In this document: positions 35,544-57,163 of the stretch, one piece after another
Layout of the letters: each line of letters begins with the position of its first letter
Position numbering within the stretch: position 1 is the stretch's first letter
Source: Girardinichthys multiradiatus
Lineage: Eukaryota > Chordata > Actinopteri > Cyprinodontiformes > Goodeidae
Reading direction: 5' to 3'
DNA length: 64,000 bases
NCBI RefSeq assembly: GCF_021462225.1
Contig: NC_061805.1
Span: forward strand, 32,319,958-32,383,957
The notes under the pieces: generated by a model
Told to the model about the DNA's origin: nothing
Database searches by the model: none
Seen by the model: the letters and a program-made list of their open reading frames with translations, nothing else
Translations under genes and position numbers: made by a program

Positions 35544-36549
35544 AGGCTTTTTGACTTCAGTGAATCACAAAACCTGCCAAAATTACTTGAGGAGTACATC
35601 AAATATTCATCTAGGAGGTCACAAAAGTTTCCAGAACAATATTGCAGATGTCACCTATCTCAGTCAAAGCTAGTGTTCATGATTCAACAAAAAGAAAAGG
35701 CTGGGCAAAAATGGCCTCCTTGAAGAGTTACAAAGCCAAAACCACTGCTGACTGACCATCTCACCTTTGCCAACAAACATCTTGATGATCCCCAAGCCTT
35801 TTCGAAAAATACTCTGTGAACTACTGAGACAAAAGTGGACCTTTATGAAAGGTGTACATCCTGTTACATCTGATCTAGAGCTAACACAGTATTACAGAAA
35901 ATGAACATAATTTTGACAGTAAAACATGTTGGTTATAGTGGCATGGTCTGGGCTGCTTTGCTGCTTTAGTATGACATGTCGAACATTGAGGTAACCATGA
36001 TGGAATCCTGAAGAAGAATGTCCGATTATCAATTTGAGACCTAAAGCTCAAGCCCACTTGACTTATGCCACAAGACCATTGTCCAAAACACATCAGCAGG
36101 TCCACATCTGAAAAACTAAAATGAAGGTTTTTGAGTGACCTAGTCAAAGCCTGAACCTAAATCCAATTGAGATGGTATGGAATGGCCTTAAACAGGCTGT
36201 TCCCGCCCAAAAACCTTCAAAGGTGGCTGAGATAAAACAATTCTGCAAAGAAGAATGGAACAAAATCTCTTCAAAGACTCATTAGCAGTTTTTGTAAACG
36301 CTTCTTGTCACCAAGGGAGGCACAACTAGTTGTTAGATTTAGGGAGTGATTACTTTTTCAAACAGGGAAAAGTTGCTTTTATATAATTTTTTTTCCCAAA
36401 TAAAGGAAATCATAATTTGAAAACTGTGATCTGTATCTACCCTGGTTATCTTTGTGTGATATTAAAATGTGATGATCTCAAATATATAAATTTAACGGAA
36501 AAATCAAAACACACCTGTAATGGGGCAAATGCTTTTTCACAGCACAGTA
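35544..36549 (+). pseudogene. Tc1 remnant, 3' part with decayed transposase
   Basis: Text such as gggcaaaaatggc, caacaaacatcttgatgatc, catggtctgggctgctttgc, aatccaattgagatggtatg and agttgttagatttagggagt follows the order of a Tc1 transposase and its 3' end, but with many indels. It ends at 36549 in the 3' TIR (...gctttttcacagcacagta). That end is only 33 bases inside the intron after the large exon at 36582-38721. Confidence 0.75.
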
Positions 36550-36581
36550 TATGGTAGTGTCCATAATGTTAATGCCCTTAC

Positions 36582-38721
36582 CTCTCCTCACTGATGGCTT
36601 CCTCTCAACTGCCTTGTCTGGGAATTTTTGTGCCGAATCAAATGCCGCCTTCATCTGTGCCACCTTCACGGATTGGGCTTGGTCATCAGCAGACTTGACT
36701 TCTGCTGGTTTAGGTCGGTCATGGTGCTGCAGCTTCTCATGCAGCTGAATTGTCTCTTTAATGAGATCAGACACAGGCCTGGGTTTTGGAGGGCACTGGG
36801 ACTTGTCCCTCATTGAGACATTGTCTCTCTCACTGAAAGGTTTTACATCAGTTCCCTCTGCTTGAGCATGTACTGAGTTAAGGCTCTGAAGATCCAGTTG
36901 TGTGCTGGTTGTGATCTGACTGCTTTCTTGCGTGATAACCAACCCATCTAAAACCAGAGGTCCACCAGTATCAACAGGTGGTGCAGTAGCATCTTCAGGA
37001 CCCTCTTTTACCACCTGCCTACCTCCTGACAGAGCATCTGCTCCGTCAGAGCCAGAAGTTTTGTTACTGGTTTCACTCTTTATTGATGAAGGTTTTCCAA
37101 TGATATCAGAATCCGTCTTATCCACATCAAGTATCCGAGAGGAGTTTGCAATTTGCCCACCACTCTCTCTTGGTGTGGACTCAGCCGAGGAAGGTTTAGA
37201 TTGCTCAACGATCACACCACTCAGCTCACATGATGTTGTCTCATGTGAAACAGCTGATTGTGAGCCATTTGAAGACATACTCTCAGAGAGGCCTGTGTTT
37301 GACCTTATCTTTGCATCTGCTTTCACTGAATCATCTGTTGAAGAAATGTTCTCATCTCTTGGGTAATGTGATTCAGTTAGTAAGCTCTCACACGTAGCAT
37401 TAACACTAGCTGCAGACTGAAAACAAGGGGAATCTGAGGTTGATCTTTGAGCCACCACTGTCTGTTCCCCATCTCTTATTTCATTGTGGGAATCTTTTGA
37501 TGGAGGATTTGGTTCAGGTTGTTTGCTTTGAGTAATTTGTGTGTCACCTTCAGGCTGATTATTCCGGTTGCTCAATACTGCTGCTGCTGATGTGCTATTA
37601 AGGATCATCTCTGCATCCACGAGATCTTCTATTGTGTCGATATAAACGTCTTTTATTTTAGCCAGAGATGGAGTGGCCTCAGTTTTGTTTCTCTTCAGTA
37701 GCTTCTCTAAAATAGAGCTTGGCTCACTATGCAAGGCTGCATTTGGTGCTGACTCTGAAGCTATGGCTTCATTAGCTTCAGCTGTATCAGGGTGTGAATG
37801 CTGCATCTCTGTCTTCAGGTCATACATACATACATCAGTCACCTTTGGCCTTGCTGAGGAGTCACCTAAACCATGTTTTGGTGTTACTTCTTTTTCATTC
37901 ATCTTTGTTTTCTCCTTTGGGGTTCCCCCTTGAATGGTATCACTCATGTGTAAAAAAGACTCCTTCTGGAGACTGTTTTCCAAAGGATGTGGGTCCTGAA
38001 CTGGAGGCGGTTCCTTCCTCTCAGTTAAGTAGCCGACTGTTTCCGTACAGAGCTTAATATCCTCATTTCCAGTTTCTGCCATCATAATTTCATTCAGGTC
38101 CTGAACAAGCAGCGACTCACTTCTTGTATGAATTCCATAGGTGCAGGTCTTCAACATCATAGAGTCTTGCTCAGAGTGTCCAAAAGAGCATGCGTCCTCT
38201 GAGTTGTCATGTTTTTGTGGGGAAGTTTCCTCTGCCTGATGCTCCATCCTAAGCTTTGTGGACCCTTGAAGCTGCTCCACAGTTTTCCTCTTGTTTTTGT
38301 TGATCTTAGATAATTTGTGTGTTGTTTTAAGCCTGTCTGTTCCTGAGGTACTCTTTGGGTTCTTCTCAGTCTCATGTGGAGAGAGAGAAGTCCAGCCTCC
38401 TCCTTGTTCACCTCCGCCCTTCTTTTCTGCAGCCCCTCCCTGTCTCACCTCCCTTGCAGCGTACTGACTCTCACACAGCTGAATATGCGTCTCAATGGAA
38501 GTTATTGTCGGTTCATAGCTGGGGCTCTCATTCAGATGATAACATTCTGGCTCATCTGACTTTTTGCCATCCTCTTCTTCACACGAATCTTCACCCTCTG
38601 TGATCTCACCTGACTGAGTATCCAAACCTCCAAAGTCATGACATAACTTAGTTTCTTCCAGCTCCTCGTCAAGAACCTGCTCTCCTCCTTCAGTTTTGTC
38701 CTGGTTCTGGCCCATGTCAGT
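36582..38721 (-). CDS. Large unassigned exon, 711 codons; putative N-terminal extension exon of coro1c
   Basis: I do not recognise a named family. The exon follows a good acceptor (ttctctgcag|A at 38721), has ATG at 38715-38713 (GACATGG context), stays open for 711 codons, and ends at a strong donor AGAG|gtaagg (36582/36581), leaving one base. The protein is acidic and S/T/E-rich, without signal peptide or membrane segment, so probably disordered. Two more ordered-looking basic stretches stand out: SILEKLLKRNKTEATP with IKDVYIDTIEDLVDAE (about 330-370), and VSDLIKETIQLHEKL with SVKVAQMKAAFDSAQK (about 640-695). It lies between ssh1 and coro1c on their strand. Phase 1 joins in frame to coro1c exon 21951 (G + AT = Asp). 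Alternatives: first coding exon of an unknown gene. That it is coding is fairly sure; the link to coro1c is inference. Confidence 0.72.
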
Positions 38722-41700
38722 CTGCAGAGAAGGAAAATGAAGTTAACCTCACAGCACAGAGGGACTGAATCATACTCTAACATGCTGAATGTCTGGAAGC
38801 ACTTTGAAACTAAGCCATTAAATACTTTCTGATTCCTCTGTTTTACTCAGACTATTCTTAGTTGAAATAACTGCCCCTATTATTACTAGTTCGAACCACA
38901 GGATGAACTGCACTCCGAAAACTGGAAGGCCATTTGTGTAACCAAAATGTTGGGTTTAAGCTGTTAGGACCGAATTTTGGCAGTTTTAATCCAAAACTAG
39001 GTCAAAATGTATGACCAAGTTTGTTGACAAACAGCTAGCATCTCCCTTCTGGGCTAGAGAAGCTTATCTTTGCAGATCTTATTTCGTTAGTTGTGGTGGG
39101 TTCCATTTTTGTACTATTTTCCTTGTCACATCCATTCCTGTGTGTTTTGTCACTTTTGATCATGATTCTGTCTACATCCTGTTTGCATTTGGGTTCCAAA
39201 GAACAACGCAAATCCTTGTAACAAAAATATTTTGTTTATAAATTCTGGTCCACTTTTCTTGTGGAATTTGTAATAGTCTCTCTGTGCATCACCCTAAAAC
39301 CTACATGTCAGGTTATTTGCACACTTTTAGTGACCTTCAGTGACCTTTTTGTTAAATGTGTTCTTTCTCACATGCAGTGGTGGTATTTGTCAGCTGTTTC
39401 CCTAAGCAAGTTTTTATAGCATTAAAGCAGGTCTGGTCCGTAGAGAGAGGGCGCTGCCTGTGCTGTGTACAGAAAATATTGCCTTTCTCTAAAGCTGACT
39501 TAAGATGCTGGAACTGCAGTCTGATTCTGCCTAAAGTAAGTTGCTATTTCAGTGCTTTTAAGGAATCTAATCTGCATTTTATTTGATCAAATATAACATG
39601 GGGGTGGTGCAAAAAGAGGTGCTCACATAGGAGGCAATTCACTCAAGAACTGCCACTGTTCACATGTCTTATAGTCATAAACCTTTACGGATTTGCCAAC
39701 ATGTGACTGGGCGCCAGTCACTGCTTTTTTTGTTGCATATTGCCTAAAACATTATATGAGGTCTGAAAACAAATCTTTTGATGCAACTAAAACCACTCAG
39801 ACATCTGGGTATTTTTTGTTTATGCTCATAAAACTGTGATAAAGTTGTTTCCAGTGCTGACCAAGAACCTCGGCAGTAGTAGTGAGCTGGAAGGAGGTAT
39901 GTAATGATCTTGCTGCAGACACAAACTTTCCCATGGCATTGTCTAATTGCCAAATGAGTTTGCACTCACAAATCTGCAGCAGTAAGCAGGGCAAATGGCG
40001 CAGCACAATGAACAATGATTAGTCTGTTTCCTGTCTGTGTCCGTATGCCCTGCTTGTGTGAAAACATATGACTGACTGTTTTCTCTCATCTGACAGCCTC
40101 GCTTATCAGCCAGATACATGGTAAAACACTCAAAAGACAGAGTAAAGGATGACATCAGTAAAACGAGGAAGACATCATGCTATCGTTTTCCTCAAGATCA
40201 GGTTGAAATTGCAGTCTGTATGCAGAGGAATTTGCTTTTATTGATCATTCTCCAGCTACTCTGCATTTTGTTGGGAACTCTTTCCTTTAGCAAATTCTTC
40301 CTCTCTAACAATTGGTTCATTATTTTGTCTCAAGTTCCATGAACTGATCATTTGATCACCATGTGCTCTGCTGCTCTAACATACTCAGACATACAAGAAT
40401 TCAACACCAGAGAACCAAAAGTCTCTCACAGACTAGAGTTTTAGTATCTGTAAATGACATAGCTTTATTTGCTCAGTCAGTTGTGATAAGAGCACCCCAA
40501 CATTGATATGGTTCAGGGTAATGACAACTCAATGCTCCTGCAATATGCTGAATATAACATCACTTATCATATGCTGCAGCTGACACTTACCAGTTAGGAT
40601 TTCTTGGACAAGTCGATTGCCCTCGCTCAGGACTGACACAGTGCTCTTTGTTGGTTGTTTGGCGATCATCAGTCTTCCCTCAAATGGCACAAGCAATGGG
40701 AGTCTTATATTACATCCATGTGATGTCACTGCACATTTGACTAACACAATCAGGAAATCTTGGACTCGTAGTTTAACTTGCTTCCATCTGAAGAAACCTT
40801 GGAGAAAATTATTTAACTTAATATCTAATCTTTTTGAGGACTAAGGTACACAAAGACATGTTCAAGGAAGTCAATTTTTGATTTTATACCTTTATGTTGT
40901 TATTTTTCACACTCTGGTGTGTTCAGAGTGATGTGAAGTGTAAGTATTCTGAAATGCATAACGTTTTCCATATAGCCCAAAAAGTTACATTTTGGTCTAA
41001 TCTGACCAGGACAACTTCTTCCACATGCTTGCGTTTTCCTTCCCTTTCCTTTCCATGGCTTGTGGCAAACTGCAAACCTGACATCTATTGGGTTTCTTTT
41101 TCCACATAAAGGTTATATAAAGATTATGTAAGAGCAAAAAAAATAACGCATCCTTGCCGGGTCATTAGATTCTCTGCAGCTCCTCCAGAGTTACCATGGA
41201 TGTCTCCTTGCCTCTCTGATCAACACCCTCCTTGCCTGGCCTGTAGGTTCAGGTGGACGGCCATGTCTTAGTAGGATCGCAGTTGTGCCATACTCTTTCT
41301 AATTTCAGATGACTGATTAAACAGTGCCCCATGAGATTCTTTTAAAGCTTGGAATAATGTGTAATACCCTAAAACTGCTTGAACTTCTCTGCAACTTCAT
41401 CCCTGACCTGTGTGCTGTGTTCCTTGGTGTGGTGCTGTGTGATCACTAATGTTCTCTATTTAACCTCTGAGGCCTTCGCAGAATACATGTATTTATACGG
41501 AGATTAAATTACACACAGATGGATTCTATTTACTGTTTAGTGCATGTATTTATTAGATGCACTGGATTTTATTCATGCCACACATTTCAAAATTCTATTG
41601 GTAAAAATGTTGAAAACCATGTCATCTTCCATCCATCATCTCTCTCCCACTTGACAGTTAATTGATACTTTATATTGTTCTATCATATAAAATCTATTTG

Positions 41701-43160
41701 GTATGTACAATATTTGTGTGAAATAGTGTTCATTTTAAATTTCATCTGCCTTGTCTTGAAAATGTGTTCTGCATTTAGTCTTGTTGCCGGTGTTTTGCAA
41801 ATACGTTCCTAATTTTGTGGGTTTTTGTATGCTTTCTTATATTTGATGATATCTTGAGGAGTCAGATGTTGTACTGTGTAAAATGTTATCAATCACCTTT
41901 AGGGCCTTTGTAATAATTAGCGAGCAATTGCAGCCTGGAACATCTGAAAAACAGCTCAGAGCCTTTCTTTTGTTTCTTGCTGTCTCTATAGTAATGACCA
42001 AAACAGGATATACTGTCGGATAATAAAACAAAAATGCAAGTGCGACAGCCAAGAATTCACCGGCAGAAGGAGAAGAGGGGATGGACCACACCCATCGGCT
42101 GCAAGCTGAAGGCTACTGTTTTTTCCTAGACAGAGTGCTTAGGGTTTTCACCAGTCAATGTTTTTGTGTTTGCACTGTTGAAGAGGTCACCTTTAATCTC
42201 ATTTACAGTAAAACTAACCCAAGAAACCATGCTAATGTAATATAAGATGATTATTGATTCAAAGTAGACTCCACATTTTCCCTGGTACACTATAATCCTC
42301 ACACCCGGTCTGTTTTCCATAGTGCACATGCATACCTATTAAATGCTGCCCCAGGAAAGATTTATACAGGTGTTCTCAAACAAACAGTGCTAAACAACAT
42401 CTCTGCCTTTTTAGTTCCCCATTACATCCAGAACTGCACAAACTCACTGTCATTTAGACCCAGAACACTTAAGAGCATTTAACTTTAGTAATTCTCTGAT
42501 GTCATGCAGAGTAATGGAAAGCCAAAAGTTATGTAACCTGGCTGTTAGGAAATGGTCCACCTTCCAAAACACACAAATGAGGGCACCATGATGTAATCAG
42601 AGTCCACACGCTACAGTGTCGTCCCCATATATATATATATATTTTTTTTTTATTTTTATTTTTTTTTTTTTACACTTTTTCACATTATGACCACAAATCT
42701 AAGTGTATTTTGTTGAGATTTTACTTATTAGACCAACACAACCTATTGTGTAATGGTGAGGTGGAAGTAAACATGTCTTTTTATTTATTTTTTTACAAAA
42801 AAAAACCTGAAAAGTGTGGCATGCATTTGTATTCAGTCCCCTTTACTCTGACATAACCACCTGGTTTCAGAAGTTGACTAATTTGTACCTGTACATTTTT
42901 TGTTGTTGTAAAATACAAGTGTTTAAAGCCATGTATTGTTTTCCTTCCTTTTACAACTATGTACTACTTTGTGTTGATAAACCATATAAATTCCCAATTA
43001 AGTACACTGAATTTGTCCAAATGTGAAAAGTTTAAGTATCAACACTTTGTTACATTTGGCAAGAACAAGACTTGATGAACAGAATTCATTTATTCAGGAC
43101 ATTAGATTGTCAGAAGTTTGTGGGCAGAAAATAAAAAATTAAACAAAATTCAGAGTAAAT
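38722..43160. other. Spacer between the large exon and the ssh1 3' region
   Basis: 4.4 kb, AT-rich, with an AT/poly-T simple tract at about 42625-42672. It must contain the upstream exon and promoter for the large exon if that is transcribed separately, but I cannot place them. No coding exon is supported. Confidence 0.5.
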
Positions 43161-44454
43161 TATGTAAAACAGGTTTTTATTTCCATAATTATCACATACA
43201 GTACATTATTTTCTTACCAACATAAAAAGTGCAATATGCATTAAAACTACAGCAATGTACAGTACAAAAACGACTGCATAATTAAAATATAAAAACAAAA
43301 AGGTTACAAAAACGTGTGAAGTAACCTGTTGTGAACGCTGTCACAAAAGCTTTAAAACTCACTGATGATATGAGCATAAAAGCTTAACAGCAATGAGCCC
43401 TGTGACTTCTCAGATTTTCTTTCACTACTCCGAAAGGTGCAGAAAGAGGCAACAGCATTTAAATATGTACGCGATTGACATTAGGATTCACATATTTCTT
43501 ACAGCCTTCAATTTGTTAAGACGCCAAAAACAACTTTGGTCTTCCACATTTCAAAAAAGCACGAATGAGCATAAAAACATTGGCAGCATTTTAAGTAAAT
43601 TTGAGCCAAAGAATGCTTACAGATAGTGTTTACACTGGATTCATCTTTATATGTCAGAAATGTTCACACAGATGTAATATTTGGCTCTCATACTAGCCAT
43701 TTTTATTTTGATATCAAGCCAGGCTGAATGACTCCTTGTCACTACGCTCCCACAAATATTGTTAATTGTAGGAAATGATGAGGTTAATAACATTACTCCA
43801 ATGTTATTTTGGAAGATAGTCCGCCAGAATTGACTCCATAACAAAAAGCAGTGCAAAAGTAACAAAAAACCCAGAAGGGTTTCTGTTCTTTTTTGAAAAC
43901 AGCAAGTATGCCTCGACAAAGGCTCCAGCCTTCTCTTTCCAATCCCATCCCATTCACTCACTCATAGACCCGTGTACTACATTACACATTAGTTTAAAAC
44001 AAACAGAAATGTCCTTACTTTAACCCAGCATCACTGAAAGAAATTCAATTAAAGGAATAGTTCAGAATTTTAGAGCAGAGGTTCTGTTAAAAGGCTACAT
44101 GCAGTTAATATCTTACGTGTAGTAGATAACTCTCTTGGTGTCAAAGGAACCGGAGGTGGGAGGCGGCGCACCACCAATGATCTTCCTGTGTGAAACATGT
44201 ACTGAGAATGGAACATGTGAAGGTTTCCTGTCAGGAGAACTGTCTGATTGCCAAAACTGTGTTTGCTTAAAATTACATAATAATGTGGTTTTAACACCGC
44301 TTTTATTCGTTTCTTTACATGTTTCCCTCTTGTTTCACAGGGGAAGCTCATGGTGGCACACCACCTCCTATCTCAGTTTCCTGTAAAATAATCATCAGTT
44401 TAGGGTAAATAACACCCCAACAGGATTCTGTAAGCTCCAATGAATTTTAATTTA

Positions 44455-44625
44455 AGACTTTTAATGACCATTACAATTTAAATATGAAACCTATTAGACA
44501 TGACAAAATTACAATTAAGACCAAGTACTGAAAACTTGGAAAAAATACAACCTTAAAAAGGCCTAAAGTTGACATAATTAAATGTAAGACTTTTTAAGAC
44601 TGTAGAAATCCTGTTTAAAAGGTTC
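44455..44625. repeat. Dispersed 'tttttaagactg' repeat fragment
   Basis: Phrases such as gtaagactttttaagactgt and agaaatcctgt recur in degenerate form at about 4545-4595, 47920-48035 and 55795-55880. A low-complexity dispersed repeat, probably non-autonomous. Confidence 0.4.
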
Positions 44626-44784
44626 TTAAAATAATAAATATTTGTATAAACTTTATATAAACTATAATATTTTCAGGAGTTGTTTTAGGACAGCAGAAGT
44701 CCACTTTGGTCTCGGCGACTCTAGGACGAGTTTCATCCTCCAGGATCAAGTCATCTGGATTTACAGTTAGACGAATAATTATTT

Positions 44785-45180
44785 AACCCTCTGTCAGATT
44801 TAAGTTGAAACAATCGTTTAATTTTACCAACATGTTTCTTCTGGCTGGGAGTAATATCAATGTTTGGGAGCGGCCCAGCCAGACTCCTGACATGAATCTG
44901 AAAGAATCTGTGGAGGGAGCTAAAGATTAGGGTGATGGCAAGAAGATCTTCCAACCTCAAAGACGTGGAGCTCATCACCAAAGATAAATCATCAAAATAC
45001 CAGTATTAACATGCAAAGAGCTACTCAAATTACTGTGAGGGTTTGATTGCTGTATTGTCAATAAAGATATTTCCACTGATTATTAAGAATTGTATAAATA
45101 CATTTTAAATGTCAACAAAGACAGATTAAAAAGTATTTTGTCCAAACGGGATACTTGATTTACATTGCTTTATGATTTTT
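44785..45180 (+). mobile_element. Tc1 remnant, first part (split by LTR-like insert)
   Basis: Same family as 14893-15353: agaatctgtggagggag, ttccaacctcaaagacgtgg, gagctcatcaccaaagat. Broken off at 45180 and resuming at 45820. Confidence 0.65.
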
Positions 45181-45819
45181 TGTCAAGGATCTAGGGTTAT
45201 TTGTGTTTATGAGGTCATCTGTTTTCCCTGTCTGAGCTGCAGTTTCCCTGGAGGTCAAGGCTGAGCATTGTTCTTCTGCACACCTGATCCTAATCAAATT
45301 CATTTGCTGAAGAATATGAGGAGCCGACTGATCATTCTGCCTGAGTGTCAACCCATGTGGCACCTCTAGCCCTTTGCGTATCTCTAGCAAGTTCCTAGTG
45401 CTTGTTCCCTGGCTAAAGCTAACTTTCTTGTCCACTCCTCTCCAAAGTATCCTCCTGAGTTCTCCCCTGGATCAGGTTTTCAGAAAGAATCTCTGGATTC
45501 AGATTTCGGACATCCTCCTGACATTAACCCAGGTACAACCACTTCCATGTTCAGCTGAGCTCCTCTAACCATCAGAACCACCAAAGTGACCTGTCCGCCC
45601 TCTGATGCCCCACAGCTAAGTTACTGTTGAAACGCAGCCCCCTGCACAAGCCTACCCCTGGACCCATCTCCCCTCTGCAAAATACTTTAAGCTGCTGCTG
45701 CACACCCTTCCCGAGATCCACCAGTCAACTAATTCTGTCCTCAATAAACCTTTCAAACCTGTATTTTCTCCTGAGAGTTCTCTTGCATGTGGGCCAAAAG
45801 ACTTTGAAAAACTATGACA
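45181..45819 (+). mobile_element. Possible solo LTR
   Basis: Begins tgtcaaggatct and ends ctatgaca, the TGTCA...TGACA form of many fish Gypsy LTRs. It has a polyadenylation-like tcaataaacc about 80 bases from its end, then ctcttgcatgtgggcc. It interrupts a Tc1 remnant whose two sides match the uninterrupted copy at 15240-15353. No clear 5-base duplication is visible, so the call is tentative. Confidence 0.5.
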
Positions 45820-45905
45820 GACTTCCTATTAGAAACCAATTATTTGGTTGAAAGAAAGAAAAACTAAATCTGTCAGGAGTATGCGTAATGCTGGGCGTTA
45901 CTGTA
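45820..45905 (+). mobile_element. Tc1 remnant, 3' end after LTR-like insert
   Basis: cctattagaaaccaattatt through gggcgttactgta matches the 3' end of the copy ending at 15353. Confidence 0.6.
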
Positions 45906-46545
45906 CAACGTACTAAATCAAGACTCCAACAGAGTTACTGTATCTATTGAAAGTAAAATATTAACCGTTTATAACTTTATTACAGAACCACACTTCAAAA
46001 ATCCTGAATCAAATATTGGCCTGTTGTTTTTCTGGACAAGAGCTTGCTGAATGCAACAAGAGGTGACTAAAAAAAAAAAAGAAATCAGATAAACAACTCT
46101 GCTTTCACCAAACCTAACTCTTGGTTTCTGTGAAGCTCTCTGAGGAATTCAAGTTCTTCAACACAGGCTACAACTTTGTACTTGACAGGTAAAGAATGAG
46201 CCGCTGGAAACCAGGTTAAAGGTTACAAACCGTCTCGTACCGTCTCAGCATGCAGATCTGTGCCTCAGGTCTCTTGGGTAAGGCACTTGTTTGTGATTCA
46301 GAGTTATAGGTGATCTGATGGCTTAACAGGTTTGTCAGACACAGCAGTATGACTTTGATCACTGTGAACAGCAGTTTGAGAAACATCGTGGCCTTCTTGT
46401 GTAAGAGGTGGCATTGTTTTTGAGTTTTTCTTTGCTCAGTTTTGACTCGCTTGTCTCCAAAATGGGTGCAGCCCTTTCCAGCCCCATGGCACGACAGAAG
46501 GGAAGGCGAGTGGCGCAAACAAATATTTGGGTTCCACTTGAGTTG

Positions 46546-57163
<10,618 letters not shown>

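Larger units (their letters stand above)
43161..46545 (-). other. ssh1: Probable ssh1 3' UTR region, with inserted repeats
   Basis: Follows the ssh1 stop. Minus-strand AATAAA signals occur at 45976-45981 (about 0.57 kb after the stop) and at 43176-43181 (about 3.4 kb after it). The stretch 43161-44000 has 3' UTR-like AT-rich composition and no repeat signature. The distal signal would include the Tc1 remnant and LTR-like insert at 44785-45905. Confidence 0.45.

Noticed and set aside
36551..38603. Several plus-strand open frames of 60-144 codons across the large exon
   Set aside because: They are antisense shadows of the 711-codon minus-strand frame, with no splice sites or motifs.
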